DNA of 64,000 bases from Streptomyces flavochromogenes (lineage in GTDB: Bacteria; Actinomycetota; Actinomycetes; Streptomycetales; Streptomycetaceae), in NCBI RefSeq assembly GCF_000717595.1, contig NZ_JNZO01000010.1, positions 1 through 64,000 of the forward strand. The letters are read 5' to 3'. The notes beneath the pieces are model-generated. The model was not told the DNA's origin and did not search any database. It saw only the letters and a list, made by a program, of their open reading frames with translations. This document shows positions 1-9,596 of the stretch, one piece after another (the stretch's first letter is position 1; every line of letters starts with the position of its first letter). Both the position numbers and the translations under genes were made by a program.

Positions 1-1
1 C

Positions 2-1927
2 CTGCCGTCGGTGACACAGACCGGCGCCGACCCGCGCACGGAGACGTACACCTACGACGCCGCCGGCAACACCGAGACCCGGAAGATCGGCAACGCCGAC
101 CTGGAGACGTTGGTCTGGGACGACGAGGGCCACCTCAAGTCCACGACCAAGGTCACCGACACCACCGGCTACCTCTACGACACCGACGGACAGCGGCTGA
201 TCCGCCGCGACTCCACCGGCACGACCCTGTACCTGCCCGGCGGCAACGAGCTCCACAAGGACAAGGCCGGCAAGGTCACCGGAACGCGCTACTACGGCGG
301 CGGCGCCATGTACAAGGGAGGGAAGCTCACCTTCCTGCTCGCCGACCACCACGGCACCGGCAGCACCCAGATCAGCAACGACGCCGGCCAGGCGATCACC
401 CGCCGCAAGACCACCCTCTTCGGCGGCCCGCGCGGCACCCAGCCCACGAACTGGATCGGCGACAAGGGCTTCGTCGGAGGCACCAAGGACCCGGACACCT
501 CGCTCACCCACCTGGGCGCCCGAGAGTACGACCCGGTCATCGGCCGCTTCATCAGCGTCGACCCGATCCTGGACCTGAACGACCCGCAGCAGTCGCAGGG
601 TTACAGCTACGGCAACAACAACCCCGTCTCGTTCAGCGACCCGACGGGCCTCCGCCCCGACGGCCCGGTCGGCGGCGCCGACTACAACGACAAGCGGGAG
701 ACGACCGGGGCGGGCCACTACAACGGCTCCACCGGTAGTGGCTGGTTCGTGGACAACTACGGTGGCTGGAGCTACCGCTACAAGCAGAACATCTCGACCT
801 TCACCGCGAACCAGGTCATCTGGTCGGACCGCGCCACGTCGAAGGGACGCGGACGCGCGACGCAGATGAAGTTCATCGACAACCCGCCTCCGCCGGTGAC
901 GTTCTACGAGCGGTACATCGGCCCGGTCATCGGCAGCCTCATCCTCCCCGACGTCGAGGCCTGGTCCGACTGCATCGGCGACGGCCCGTGGTCCCAGTGC
1001 GGCTGGGCGGCGACCGACATTCCCTTCCTGAAGCCCGTCAAGGGACTCAAGGCGATCGCCAAGCTCGCGAAGGGCGAGAAGGCCGCGGAACGGACGGAGG
1101 AAGTCGCCGAGACCGTGGGCAAGACCTGTCCGGTCGGGAAGCACAGCTTCCTCCCGGGCACGAAGGTCCTGCTGGCCGACGGCACGTCGAAGAACATCGA
1201 GGACATCGCGGTCGGAGACACCGTGCTGGCCACGGACCCGGACACGGGAGAAACCCGCGGCGAGGAGATCCTCGACGTCATCGTCACGGAGGACGACAAG
1301 GCCTTCACCGAGCTCACGGTGAAGGCGGGTGCGACCAAGGCGAAGATCATCGCCACGGACACCCACCCGTTCTGGTCGGTCAGCCTGAAGAAGTGGATCG
1401 ACGCCGGTGAGATCACCGCCGGCACGACTCTGCGTGCGTCGAACGGCTCGGCCGTCGAGGCCACAGCGGTCCGGCATTACACGAAGCAGCAGCGGACGTT
1501 TGATCTGACAGTCAGTCGCATCCATACGTATTACGTGCTGGTGGGCGCGACTCCGGTCCTTGTTCACAATCAGAGCGGACCCGGTCCTGGCGAGATCTAT
1601 CTGTGGCGTGGAGTCACTGCAGCGGAGCTGGCTGACATTCAGAGCAATCGCTCTTTCAGGAGCACCCAAGGGGTGAAGTACTTCTCGTACACGGAGCACG
1701 GTGCGGCCGAGTTCGCGCGACGGGCATATTCTCTCCGAGGTGAGAAGGACGGCCCCTATACGATGATTCGTACGATCATCAAGAAGGCTGATATTCCAAC
1801 CAAATCGATCATGCCGCACACGTCGGATGTGGTCGATGGGGGAGTGGCTCTGGAGGACGATGTGCTTTCAAAGCTGGGCAGGCCCCGAATCATGACGGGA
1901 ATGAGCAAGGCTGTTGGGTGCCCATGA
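2..1927 (+). CDS. Rhs-repeat polymorphic toxin with Hint domain, 5' end outside the window
   Basis: The frame is open to the left edge, so only the C-terminal ~640 residues are present. In order (numbered from the first in-window GTG at 11) there are YD/Rhs repeats (YDAAGN), the core-end signature around residues 165-215 (LGAREYDPVIGRF, ending DPTGL), a spacer, a Hint autoprocessing domain at about 378-520 (HSFLPGT, the THPFW box, and a TYYVLVGATPVLVHN end), and a variable tip of about 115 residues. The tip begins with a WRGV motif, then KYFSYT and a late acidic patch. That order resembles ADP-ribosyltransferase-like Rhs tips, but this is inference. Rhs proteins encapsulate and deliver C-terminal toxins between cells. 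The next gene overlaps the stop codon, as expected for a cognate immunity gene. Confidence 0.9.
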   Translation: MPSVTQTGADPRTETYTYDAAGNTETRKIGNADLETLVWDDEGHLKSTTKVTDTTGYLYDTDGQRLIRRDSTGTTLYLPGGNELHKDKAGKVTGTRYYGGGAMYKGGKLTFLLADHHGTGSTQISNDAGQAITRRKTTLFGGPRGTQPTNWIGDKGFVGGTKDPDTSLTHLGAREYDPVIGRFISVDPILDLNDPQQSQGYSYGNNNPVSFSDPTGLRPDGPVGGADYNDKRETTGAGHYNGSTGSGWFVDNYGGWSYRYKQNISTFTANQVIWSDRATSKGRGRATQMKFIDNPPPPVTFYERYIGPVIGSLILPDVEAWSDCIGDGPWSQCGWAATDIPFLKPVKGLKAIAKLAKGEKAAERTEEVAETVGKTCPVGKHSFLPGTKVLLADGTSKNIEDIAVGDTVLATDPDTGETRGEEILDVIVTEDDKAFTELTVKAGATKAKIIATDTHPFWSVSLKKWIDAGEITAGTTLRASNGSAVEATAVRHYTKQQRTFDLTVSRIHTYYVLVGATPVLVHNQSGPGPGEIYLWRGVTAAELADIQSNRSFRSTQGVKYFSYTEHGAAEFARRAYSLRGEKDGPYTMIRTIIKKADIPTKSIMPHTSDVVDGGVALEDDVLSKLGRPRIMTGMSKAVGCP

Positions 1928-2391
1928 AATATGTCATCGCGTCAGCGACCAAGGGGACCGTCGATGTCTGTCGGGCAGCGCTAGCGAGCTATGACTGCCT
2001 GGAGTTCAGGGTCGGCATCGTGCCTGATACGGGTGCTGGCTGCGATGCCGCAGTGGTGTGGTGGCCTCTGGCTCATGAGCAGTATGGGGGGATCCCCGAG
2101 GCTGGGCTGGCCCAGGTTCTGCTCAACACCACTGACGGTGACGTGCCGGAGATCATCCTGGCTACACCTCCGGGACCAGGCAGGACGTCAGGGGTTGGCG
2201 CAACAGATCCAGAGGTCGAGGACCACATGTTCACGACCTTGGATGCGTGCATTCGGGAATACCTGAAGACCTTTCCTGAGTGCCGCGAAAGCGCGGTGAT
2301 CCTCATTCACCTAGATGCGGCAGGTCTCGACCGGGGGGACATGAAGGCCCGCGTCCGGGGCCTCGAGAGGTTTCTTCGCGCAGAAAGGTGA
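1924..2391 (+). CDS. candidate immunity protein of the Rhs toxin, possibly macrodomain-like
   Basis: The start is the ATG whose last two bases begin the TGA of the toxin gene (ATGA overlap). This implies translational coupling and is preferred over the GTG six bases upstream. The product has 155 residues, with no signal peptide or membrane segment, so it should be cytoplasmic. I do not recognise the family with certainty. The layout, with a CDAAVVWW strand, a YGGIPEAGL glycine loop, a PEIILATPP strand, a helix and a late VILIHL strand, recalls a macrodomain (ADP-ribose-binding) fold. That would suit an ADP-ribosyltransferase toxin partner. Location and coupling strongly support immunity; the fold is inferred. 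Confidence 0.75.
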   Translation: MKYVIASATKGTVDVCRAALASYDCLEFRVGIVPDTGAGCDAAVVWWPLAHEQYGGIPEAGLAQVLLNTTDGDVPEIILATPPGPGRTSGVGATDPEVEDHMFTTLDACIREYLKTFPECRESAVILIHLDAAGLDRGDMKARVRGLERFLRAER

Positions 2392-2466
2392 ACTCGACTC
2401 TGGGGTGGCGCTCGCCGAGAACCTCCCCTGAGGTTGGCGATCAAGTTCGGCTAAAGGGTTGAACAA

Positions 2467-2506
2467 GGAATCCCCCGGCGCGCGTGGACGCGTGCCGGGG
2501 GATTCC
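2467..2506 (+). terminator. strong hairpin after the toxin-immunity pair
   Basis: Two perfectly complementary 13-base arms (2467-2479 and 2494-2506, starting GGAATCCCCC) flank a 14-base loop, about 75 bases after the immunity stop codon. There is no long T tract, which is usual for Streptomyces terminators. Confidence 0.75.
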
Positions 2507-3737
2507 TTTGAGGGTCTTCTGCCCGACGCGACTACTCGGCGACGAGGTCGCCCTCGCCCTCCTTGACTGACGGCCAAATTCCTGGGTTGAGGTTGAGAAT
2601 TTGCCGAAGGGGTGCTTCCGGTATCGCATCGAGACGGACGACCAAGCGCAACAACGCGTGGCGGTCCGTCCTCATCGAGGCGCATCCTTAGCGACTCCTC
2701 CGCCGCCCATGTCGACGGCGATATGAAGGTCCCTCTGCCGCTGCTCCACGCAGACTACGACCTGGGCGGCGTGGCCAGCCCACCGCGCGGCTGCGTTCCA
2801 CCCTGCCGGTGATCGGCATTACCCGGGCAGGCCGAGCCTGCGCCCGCTTGGCCCCTTTCTCGGGACGTACATCAGGCGGAGTACGCCATTGCGCCTGATC
2901 CATGCGCTATCTGAGCCTGAGGGGGTGACGCCGCGAGCAGTCGGTGTCGATGGGGACGCGTCGGGCCTGGCCGAGTGCCCGGCGCGGCGGCCCGGTGTCG
3001 AATCGTATGCCGGGGTCGTGCGCCTTTCCTCGCAGAAAGCGCCTCAGCCGGGCTGGGGGACACGGCAGGCGGTTCAGGTCGCGGAGACCCGCCGTCCCCC
3101 AACGAGTGCTCCCGTGTCCAGCACGCCACCATTCACGTGCGGCGACCGCCGCGGGACGGCATGCGGTCCTGCCTTGGCGCTCGGCATTAGCCACAACAAG
3201 CCCTGCGGGTTCTCCCGTGCCGGCAACGCCAGGAGATTCTCGAAGGGCAGTGGGAGAACCGTATGTCCGTGCTCGAACGATGCCGGGCCATATCCGCTCA
3301 TCTCGGCACGACGGACAGCTGCGTGAGCCCTCGCGGTGACGCCGCGGATTCGCCGCACCACAAGGTGCCTGTGAAGCCGCCATCGATGAGCGCGGACGGC
3401 CTTCGGGCGCCCACGCGGCTTCGGCCTTCTGATCGACACGACGTCACCTGAAGCGAACGGGGTGGGCTCCGCACGGACGATCGAGCCCCGGCTGCCTCAG
3501 GTGCTCCTGCCCTTCACTCACATCACGCGTTCCCCGGGCAACACGTGATGGCGAAGCCCGCCGGCAGGTGCTCTCGCCTGAAACCTAGGCAGCCGCCGCC
3601 GTGTTGAGACTTCACCTCTTTTACAAGGAGCATGGCCGCGGCCGACCCCCGGGGACCGGGAAGGGGGCGGAGAGCGCCGGGGCGGTGGACACCTCGGCAG
3701 GGCGGAAAGCCCGGTTTCTCCTGGTATGGGCCGAAGG
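2507..3737. other. gene-poor stretch
   Basis: About 1.2 kb with only short overlapping frames on both strands. None has a recognisable motif, a convincing ribosome-binding site or a one-frame codon bias. It lies between the toxin-immunity unit and a broken transporter gene and is probably decayed DNA. Confidence 0.5.
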
Positions 3738-4600
3738 TTACTTGAGGCCCAGCTTGGCGCATTCGTCGGCGAGTTCGGGGGTGCAGATCTCGGCGGCCGT
3801 GTAGATGCCTTCCTCGATGACGGTGGACTGGATGTTCGTCTTGTCGACGACCACCGGGTCGAGGAGGTTCGACGGGACGCCGTTGGTTTCGCTCTTGGCG
3901 CGGAGCGGCACATCCATCAGCAGATCGACCGCGAACGCGGCGGGGAGATCGCGGCGGACATCTTCTCGCCGGCGATCTTCGGGTCCCACTCGCCGGACGC
4001 CTCGTAGGCGATCTTGCCGACCTTGCCGTCGAGGGCGGTGTGTGCGCCCTGCTTGAAGAGACCGGCGTTCGGGTCCTTCTCGTCGCCGTTGATCATCACG
4101 ACGTTGGCGGAGGCCGCCTTGCCGCCGAGGGCAGCGAGCAGGGCCTCGCCCTGGAGCTCGCCCACCTTGTTGTTGTCGTGGCTGACGTAGGCGTCCGCGC
4201 CCTCGATCATGCGGTCGTACGCGACGACCTTGACGCCCTTGCCCTGGGCCTCCTTGACCCAGCCGGCGGCCTTGGTCGCGTCGACCGGGCCGAGCGCGAT
4301 GACCCGCACGCCGTCGGCGACCAGCTGGTCGAACTGCTGCTTCTGCTTGACCACGTCGGAGACCGCGTTGTTGTACACGACCTCGCAGGTGAGGCAGGCG
4401 CCCTTGACGGCCTCCTCGAACTGCGGTCTGTCCAGCGCCTCGTACCGGGCGGTCTTGTTCTCCGGAAGGAGGAGCCCGATCTTGGTCGAGCTGCCCTTGT
4501 CACCGGTTTCGTCGCCGCCGGCCTGGCCGCAGGCGGCGAGTGAGAGGGCCATCGACACCGCGGCCGTGGCTGTGACGGCGCGACGCGTCGCTGCGTTCAT
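3738..4600 (-). pseudogene. xylose-type sugar ABC transporter substrate-binding protein, internally deleted
   Basis: The 5' part (4600 down to about 3945) encodes a lipoprotein signal with the LSLAACG lipobox and the first lobe of a periplasmic sugar-binding protein (IGLLLPENKTARYE, the ALGPVDATKA region, VAYDRMI), up to EKMSAAI. The reading frame then changes. The other frame (3738-3989) carries only the extreme C-terminus (KTNIQSTVIEEGIYTAAEICT). Compared with XylF-like proteins, roughly 100 residues of the second lobe are missing at the junction and the frame is broken, so a working receptor is unlikely. No permease or ATPase gene lies beside it. The start ATG at 4600 has a GGGAGGCAACCCC leader. 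Confidence 0.85.
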
Positions 4601-4685
4601 TTTGGGGTTGCCTCCCTGACGAGGCCGCGACGTTGCGGCCGAGGTGGCACGAAGTCAACAAGGCCTTCACATTGTCGTCAAGAAG

Positions 4686-4720
4686 TAAACGTTTAACGAG
4701 ATGGCAACAGTGTTTACCGT
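4686..4720 (-). promoter_or_regulatory. LacI-type operator upstream of the broken sugar-binding gene
   Basis: A perfect 10-bp palindrome TAAACGTTTA (4687-4696), extended as GTAAACGTTTAAC, is followed by a related half-site GTTTACCG at 4713-4720. A central CG flanked by AAA/TTT is typical of LacI/GalR-family operators. It sits about 90 bases before the start codon. No LacI-family gene is in the window. Confidence 0.6.
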
Positions 4721-4895
4721 TACGTAGGTGAATGCGAGAGGGGATGTGAGTGCTGCGACCCTCATTGTCGGATGCGAGCTCGCTGCCGGGCGGGGTGGCG
4801 GGGGTCACACCGCAGACGACCGCCAGGCGTTACGCGGACTCAACCCGGCTCCTCCAGGGAGCCGTTGGTAGGGGGCGTCGTGAAAGCATCGGTGG

Positions 4896-5348
4896 ATGAT
4901 CAACGCTGAGGACCTTGTCGGCAAGCGTCTGCTGAAGGTGACGACGTCCTGGCACCACTACCGGGATACCGAGCCCTCGCTCCTGCATGTCTGGTTGCAC
5001 ATGGACGGCCTCGGCCCCGTGCGCTTCCACACGCCGGGCGACGGGCTGTTGATGGAGATCGACCAGCCCCACGGCCCCTACAGCATGGACGAATACGGTC
5101 ATACCACCGTCGAGGGCGACCCGCCCGGCTTCCCCGTGACCCGGTTCATCGGCCAGTGGATCCTCGCCGTCCGAGAGATCCGCTACCAGGACGGCGACTA
5201 CGACATCGCTGTGGGCGTCTCCGTCCAGTTTTCCAACGGCGTCATCCGCATCCTCGACCTCGCGGACGAGATCGTCCTCGCCCATGACCGGCACCTGGGC
5301 CCCGTAGAGGCGCATCTCCACGAAGCGACGACGTCCGCGAGCCCCTGA
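4896..5348 (+). CDS. hypothetical protein, 150 aa
   Basis: A 150-residue soluble protein starting MINAEDLVGKRLLKV. It is probably mostly beta-strand, with many aromatic and acidic residues and no signal peptide or membrane helix. The acidic, compact character resembles immunity-type proteins of streptomycetes, but I do not recognise a named family. It stands alone and converges on the kinase gene with about 170 bases between the stops. The start is the first ATG of the frame and I saw no strong ribosome-binding site. Confidence 0.7.
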   Translation: MINAEDLVGKRLLKVTTSWHHYRDTEPSLLHVWLHMDGLGPVRFHTPGDGLLMEIDQPHGPYSMDEYGHTTVEGDPPGFPVTRFIGQWILAVREIRYQDGDYDIAVGVSVQFSNGVIRILDLADEIVLAHDRHLGPVEAHLHEATTSASP

Positions 5349-5517
5349 ACCCCGTCTGTGAGCCCCTCAACCCGCGGGCCCAACGGGCATGAGAGAAGAG
5401 CCATATGGCCGATATCCGCATGATTGTCCCCGAATGGGTAGATGTGAGCGGGGCTCGGTGCGTGTTGTGAGCCGGGCCGGCGTTGGCTGACCCGCCTCGG
5501 GGTGGTGGTGCCGGAGG

Positions 5518-7581
5518 TCAACCGGGGGAGCTCGTGGGCGTGGGTGTGTGGACGTACCCGGGCGGGTTGCGAAGCGAGAAGGGCCACAGCCGCACCGAGT
5601 TGCCGTCGCCACCTGTGGCCAGCCTCTGCCAGTCGGGGCTGAGGGCGACCGGCACGGAGCCCAGCCCTTCGCCGACCCCGGCCTCGCCGGTGACGGTTCG
5701 GGTCGCGGTGGACCACAGGAGCAGCTTCGCCGATCCCTCGACGTAGGCCACACTGGCGATCGCGAGGCCGTCCGGACTGGGCATCACCCAGTCGGCCCTC
5801 TCTGTGCCGAACTGCGTGATGCTCGCGTCTGTCCGGACGTGCAGGCGTAGCTTGTCGCCCCCGCTGATGACGGCGCTTCCGTCCGGCGTGAACGCCACTG
5901 ACGGCAAGCCGCTGTCCGCAGCCTTCAGTGCCGCGGGCTCCGAGCCCGATCCCGGCTCCCACCGGCGGAGCGTGCCTTCCTCGTCGCCGATGGCGAGGGC
6001 CTTCCCGTCGGGGCTGAACGCGAGGGCCGTCAGCGTTTCCCAGTCGCCGCCCGCCGTGCCGGTGAGCGCGCCGGTGGCGGCGTCCCAGAGCAGGACCTCG
6101 CCGTCGCCGTCGGTCGCGATCATCCTGCTGTCCGGTCTGAACGCCATCGGGTACGACACAGGGCCCCTACGCTCCAAAGTGCGGGTGAGGGTGCGTGTCG
6201 CCACGTCCCAGAGGTGCACACGGGATATGGGGCCGTTGGTGCCGGTCGCCAAGGTCCTGCCGTCCGGGCTGAACCGGACCTCGCGTACCTCCATCGGATA
6301 GTCGTCCCGGGCGGGGTCCGGTGGCACTTCGAGGGTGGCGGCAAGAGTGCCGCCGGCCACGTCCCAGATGCGCACGGTGCGGTCCTGGCATCCCCCGGCC
6401 AGGAGAGTGCCGTCGGGGCTGAACGCCAGGGTCCGTACAGGGCTCAGAGCGCCGGTCAGCGCGGTCCACGGCGGAGACGCCTTGGCATCGTCCCCGCCGA
6501 ACTGCCGCATGGCGAGGGCGGACGCTCCCCCCGCCGCGGCGAGCGCGGCCAGTCCGCCCAGGAGGACACTGCGACGGCGCGGGCCAGGAGGATCCGCGCG
6601 ACGCGGACCTGCCTCGAGCGCGTCGGGAACGGCAGGGGCGGTGGGCATGTCGGCGAACCCGTGACTGATACCGGCCGGTGCGCGGTCAGGAGCGGGGTCG
6701 GGTGCAGGTCCGACATCCACAACCACCGTGGGCGTACGCGCGGGGGCTTCGGGTCCGCCTGCCGTGCCCCTGAGGGCCCGCAACCTCTTCGCGGCGGCTC
6801 GGGCGTCGGGACGAGCGGCCGGGTCCTTCTCCAGGAGTCCACCAAGCAGCTCCGCCAGCGGCCCCGCGTAGGCGGACGCCGGGGCGGGTTGCGTCAGCAC
6901 GGCCGTGATGACGGCGGTCAGGGTCGGCCCGTCGAACGGCGGCCGCCCTTCGACGGCCGCGTACAGGGTGGCGCCGAGCGCCCACAGGTCCGCAGGAGCC
7001 TCGACGCGGCGGCCCTCCAGCTGTTCCGGCGGCATGAACTGCGGTGTGCCGATGACGGTGTGAGTGGCCGTCAGCTGCTGGGTGGCGTCGAGGAGCCGGG
7101 CGATCCCGAAGTCGGCGATGACCGGCCGGTCACCGGCGAGGAGGACGTTGTCGGGTTTGAGATCCCGGTGCACCACCCCGGCGGCATGGGCGTGTGCGAG
7201 GGCATCCGCGATCCCGACGCCGAGGTCCGCGACGCGCTCCCAGCCGAGGCGGCCCTGTGTCCGGACGAGCTCTCCGAGCGAAGGGCCGGCGACGAACTCC
7301 ATGACGATCCACGGAACGCCGCGGTGGTGGACCACGTCGTGCACGGCCACCACGCCCGGGTGCCGGAGCCGGGCTGCGGCCCGCGCCTCGCGCTCCGTCC
7401 GTGCGATCAGTTCGGACCGTAGCCCCGATGCCGCGTCGTCCGGCACCACCACTTCCTTGACTGCCACTTCACGGTCGAGGCGATCATCGTGAGCACGCCA
7501 GACCCGGCCCATTCCGCCGCGACCGATCGCCTCGACCAGTCGGTACCGCCCACTCACCAGCTCTCCGGCTGCGCTCGTCAT
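5518..7581 (-). CDS. membrane-anchored Ser/Thr protein kinase with C-terminal WD40 propeller
   Basis: 687 residues. The start is the ATG beginning MTSAAGELVSGRYRL; the frame continues upstream, but that extension is arginine/proline-rich and antisense to the neighbour. The PknB-type kinase domain covers about 10-265: glycine loop GRGGMG near 20, VKEV lysine, HRDLKPDN catalytic loop near 137, DFG near 156 and a PPEQ substrate loop near 182. A proline-rich juxtamembrane stretch, one transmembrane helix (about 337-357, SVLLGGLAALAAAGG) and seven WD40 blades (about 375-685, each with FSPDG and LWD-like ends) follow. The kinase is predicted to be cytoplasmic with the propeller outside, as a sensor or scaffold. 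The ligand and substrate are unknown. Confidence 0.95.
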   Translation of the reverse strand: MTSAAGELVSGRYRLVEAIGRGGMGRVWRAHDDRLDREVAVKEVVVPDDAASGLRSELIARTEREARAAARLRHPGVVAVHDVVHHRGVPWIVMEFVAGPSLGELVRTQGRLGWERVADLGVGIADALAHAHAAGVVHRDLKPDNVLLAGDRPVIADFGIARLLDATQQLTATHTVIGTPQFMPPEQLEGRRVEAPADLWALGATLYAAVEGRPPFDGPTLTAVITAVLTQPAPASAYAGPLAELLGGLLEKDPAARPDARAAAKRLRALRGTAGGPEAPARTPTVVVDVGPAPDPAPDRAPAGISHGFADMPTAPAVPDALEAGPRRADPPGPRRRSVLLGGLAALAAAGGASALAMRQFGGDDAKASPPWTALTGALSPVRTLAFSPDGTLLAGGCQDRTVRIWDVAGGTLAATLEVPPDPARDDYPMEVREVRFSPDGRTLATGTNGPISRVHLWDVATRTLTRTLERRGPVSYPMAFRPDSRMIATDGDGEVLLWDAATGALTGTAGGDWETLTALAFSPDGKALAIGDEEGTLRRWEPGSGSEPAALKAADSGLPSVAFTPDGSAVISGGDKLRLHVRTDASITQFGTERADWVMPSPDGLAIASVAYVEGSAKLLLWSTATRTVTGEAGVGEGLGSVPVALSPDWQRLATGGDGNSVRLWPFSLRNPPGYVHTPTPTSSPG

Positions 7582-7836
7582 GCCGGTCAGCCTAGAGCCA
7601 TGCCGCCCCGTGTCCGCGTCCGGCCCGGTCAACCGTCGAAGTGCCCGAAACCGCCTCGGACATGGCCTGAACGCAGGAGTGGCGCATCCGTGAGCAGCAC
7701 CCGGCCGCGAAGAGTCCGGCCCGACGTCCTCGAAGCCGTATGCCTTTACGGAAGGCGAGTCAGAACCGGTTCTCGTGAACAAGGCCAGTCGCCGCCCCGT
7801 CGCCGGTGCTGCCCGTTCGTGGCCGATACTGCCCAC

Positions 7837-9483
7837 ATGGGGGAACACGACACCGTCCAGGTACGTCTGCGCGCCGCTCTGCGCGCCCACGATCCGTGGA
7901 CCGCGCTGTACATACTGAACAAGGACCGGCCCAGCGGTCTCGCCGAGGCGGTCGAGGAGCTGTACCGGTCGGACACGGACCGGGGCGCCTTCCGCCCCCA
8001 CCTCGCATGGTTTCTCCGGGGGCTCGGCGGGACCGGTGACGAGGTGTTGCTGCGCTTGTTCGCCGAGCCGGCGTTCGTCGCAGATGACCGCCAGGACCTG
8101 CTGAAGGCCGCCGTGGCGCGCCGGCTAAGGCTGCCCGCGGAGCTGCTGCGCGCGTACGCGGAAGGGGAACAGTTCCCGGCGTCCGGTGGGAGCGATGCTC
8201 GCGCCGACGGCCCGCCCGCCCCCGAACTCGTCGATGCCATGGGGCTTTCCGGCGACCTGTCCTTCGCCCCGCGCCTCGCCGCCCTCCTCGGACTCCCCGC
8301 CGCGCGCGGCCGCGCCGCGCTCGCACTGGGCCGCCTCGGTGCCCGCGAGTGGACGGCCCCGATCGCCGGCCGGCTGTCCGAGGTGACCGGGCTCGAGCAC
8401 ACCGCCTTCACCGTCGCCCTGGAGCTGATGGGCGATCCCACCGCCGTGCCGTACCTCCTGCGATGGCTGACCGAGAGCGGCGAGGAGCGGGTCCACGACG
8501 TCCATCACGCGCTCGTACGGCTCACCGGACGCGACCCGCTCCTGCCCGAGCGGGTGAGCGGGGCGGCGTACGCGGCAGCCGTGCGCGCCGCCTGGGCCGA
8601 CGGGCGCACCGAGCGCGCACCCGTGGTGGTGCGGGACGTCGCCGTCGAGTCCGACGCGTGGGCCCGGTTCTCGGTCGACGGGGGTGCGGGCCGGATCCGG
8701 ATCGCCCTCGACCCGCCGTCGCCCGGATCCTCCTGGCCGCGGTGGGACCGGTCCCTTACGTTCGACGGGAAGCCGCTGTACCGGGTCGGCTCGTTCTGCG
8801 ACACGTGCGAGCTGGGCCTGACGTTGCTGGACTGGCCGGACCGCGAGGCGACCCGGATCGCGGCTCGCATGCGCGGGCGGCTGGCCCGCCTTGACCGAAT
8901 CGACACCGCGCTGCTCGCCGAATGGAGTCCTGTGCTCGGCGAGCTGGAGACCGGTCACTACCGCGCCCTCCTGCTCGACCTCCCGTTGGAGCGAGTGTCC
9001 GCGCCGGCCCGGTCGTGGTGGTACCGCCGTGCGGCAGCCAGGGCGAAGGACGACGGCGACGACTTCGCGTACGACGGCGACCGCCCCGAGGACTACTGGC
9101 CCGGCGTCTCGCACTTCCAGCTCACCGCGCCCGTTCCCGGTGGCCGGGTGCCGTGCACCTACGGCGCGGTTCTGCCCTCGCAGCCGCCGGAAGCGCTCGA
9201 CCCGGCGGCCGTCGCCCGGCACGCGGCCGCAATTTCGGCGGGGGAGCGGCCCGCCGCCGTGGTCCTCGGCTGGATCGACGACCGGTATGTGGAGGCCCGG
9301 CACGAGGAGCGGTGGCTGGTGGGTGCGGTTCTGGACGGTCATCACCGGCTCGCCGCGTACGCTGCCGCCGGCGTACCGGCCCGGGTACTCCTGCTCGCCC
9401 GCGTGGGCGAGGTCGGTGGCGCCGACGGCGGCCTGGAGGGCCTGGCGGAGGTGGCTGCGGCGTACAGCTGCCGCAGGGACTGA
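7837..9483 (+). CDS. hypothetical protein with helical repeats and a C-terminal DGHHR domain
   Basis: 548 residues starting MGEHDTVQVRLRAALRAH. The ATG is 7 bases after a GATACT -10-like box, so the transcript may be leaderless. The longer frame upstream runs into the divergent kinase promoter and is rejected. The N-terminal half is alpha-helical and HEAT-like (TAVPYLLRWLTESGEERVHDV). The C-terminal end has VVLGWIDDRY and DGHHRLAAYAAAGV, a motif shared with ParB/sulfiredoxin-like folds, in which the GHHR loop binds a nucleotide. The function is unknown. It is divergent from the kinase gene with about 255 bases between starts. Confidence 0.85.
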   Translation: MGEHDTVQVRLRAALRAHDPWTALYILNKDRPSGLAEAVEELYRSDTDRGAFRPHLAWFLRGLGGTGDEVLLRLFAEPAFVADDRQDLLKAAVARRLRLPAELLRAYAEGEQFPASGGSDARADGPPAPELVDAMGLSGDLSFAPRLAALLGLPAARGRAALALGRLGAREWTAPIAGRLSEVTGLEHTAFTVALELMGDPTAVPYLLRWLTESGEERVHDVHHALVRLTGRDPLLPERVSGAAYAAAVRAAWADGRTERAPVVVRDVAVESDAWARFSVDGGAGRIRIALDPPSPGSSWPRWDRSLTFDGKPLYRVGSFCDTCELGLTLLDWPDREATRIAARMRGRLARLDRIDTALLAEWSPVLGELETGHYRALLLDLPLERVSAPARSWWYRRAAARAKDDGDDFAYDGDRPEDYWPGVSHFQLTAPVPGGRVPCTYGAVLPSQPPEALDPAAVARHAAAISAGERPAAVVLGWIDDRYVEARHEERWLVGAVLDGHHRLAAYAAAGVPARVLLLARVGEVGGADGGLEGLAEVAAAYSCRRD

Positions 9484-9596
9484 CGAAGGCGCTACGGACG
9501 GCCTGCGGTGCGGGCCTGTCTCCTCGATGACAGTGGTGACTGCCGCAGCCCCGCGAGGGCAGGCGCCTCGTCATCGTCGGCGACGACCTCATGGGT

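Noticed and set aside
2507..3517. Many short frames on both strands near 2.5-3.5 kb
   Set aside because: Overlapping, motif-free, no ribosome-binding sites; not reported as genes.
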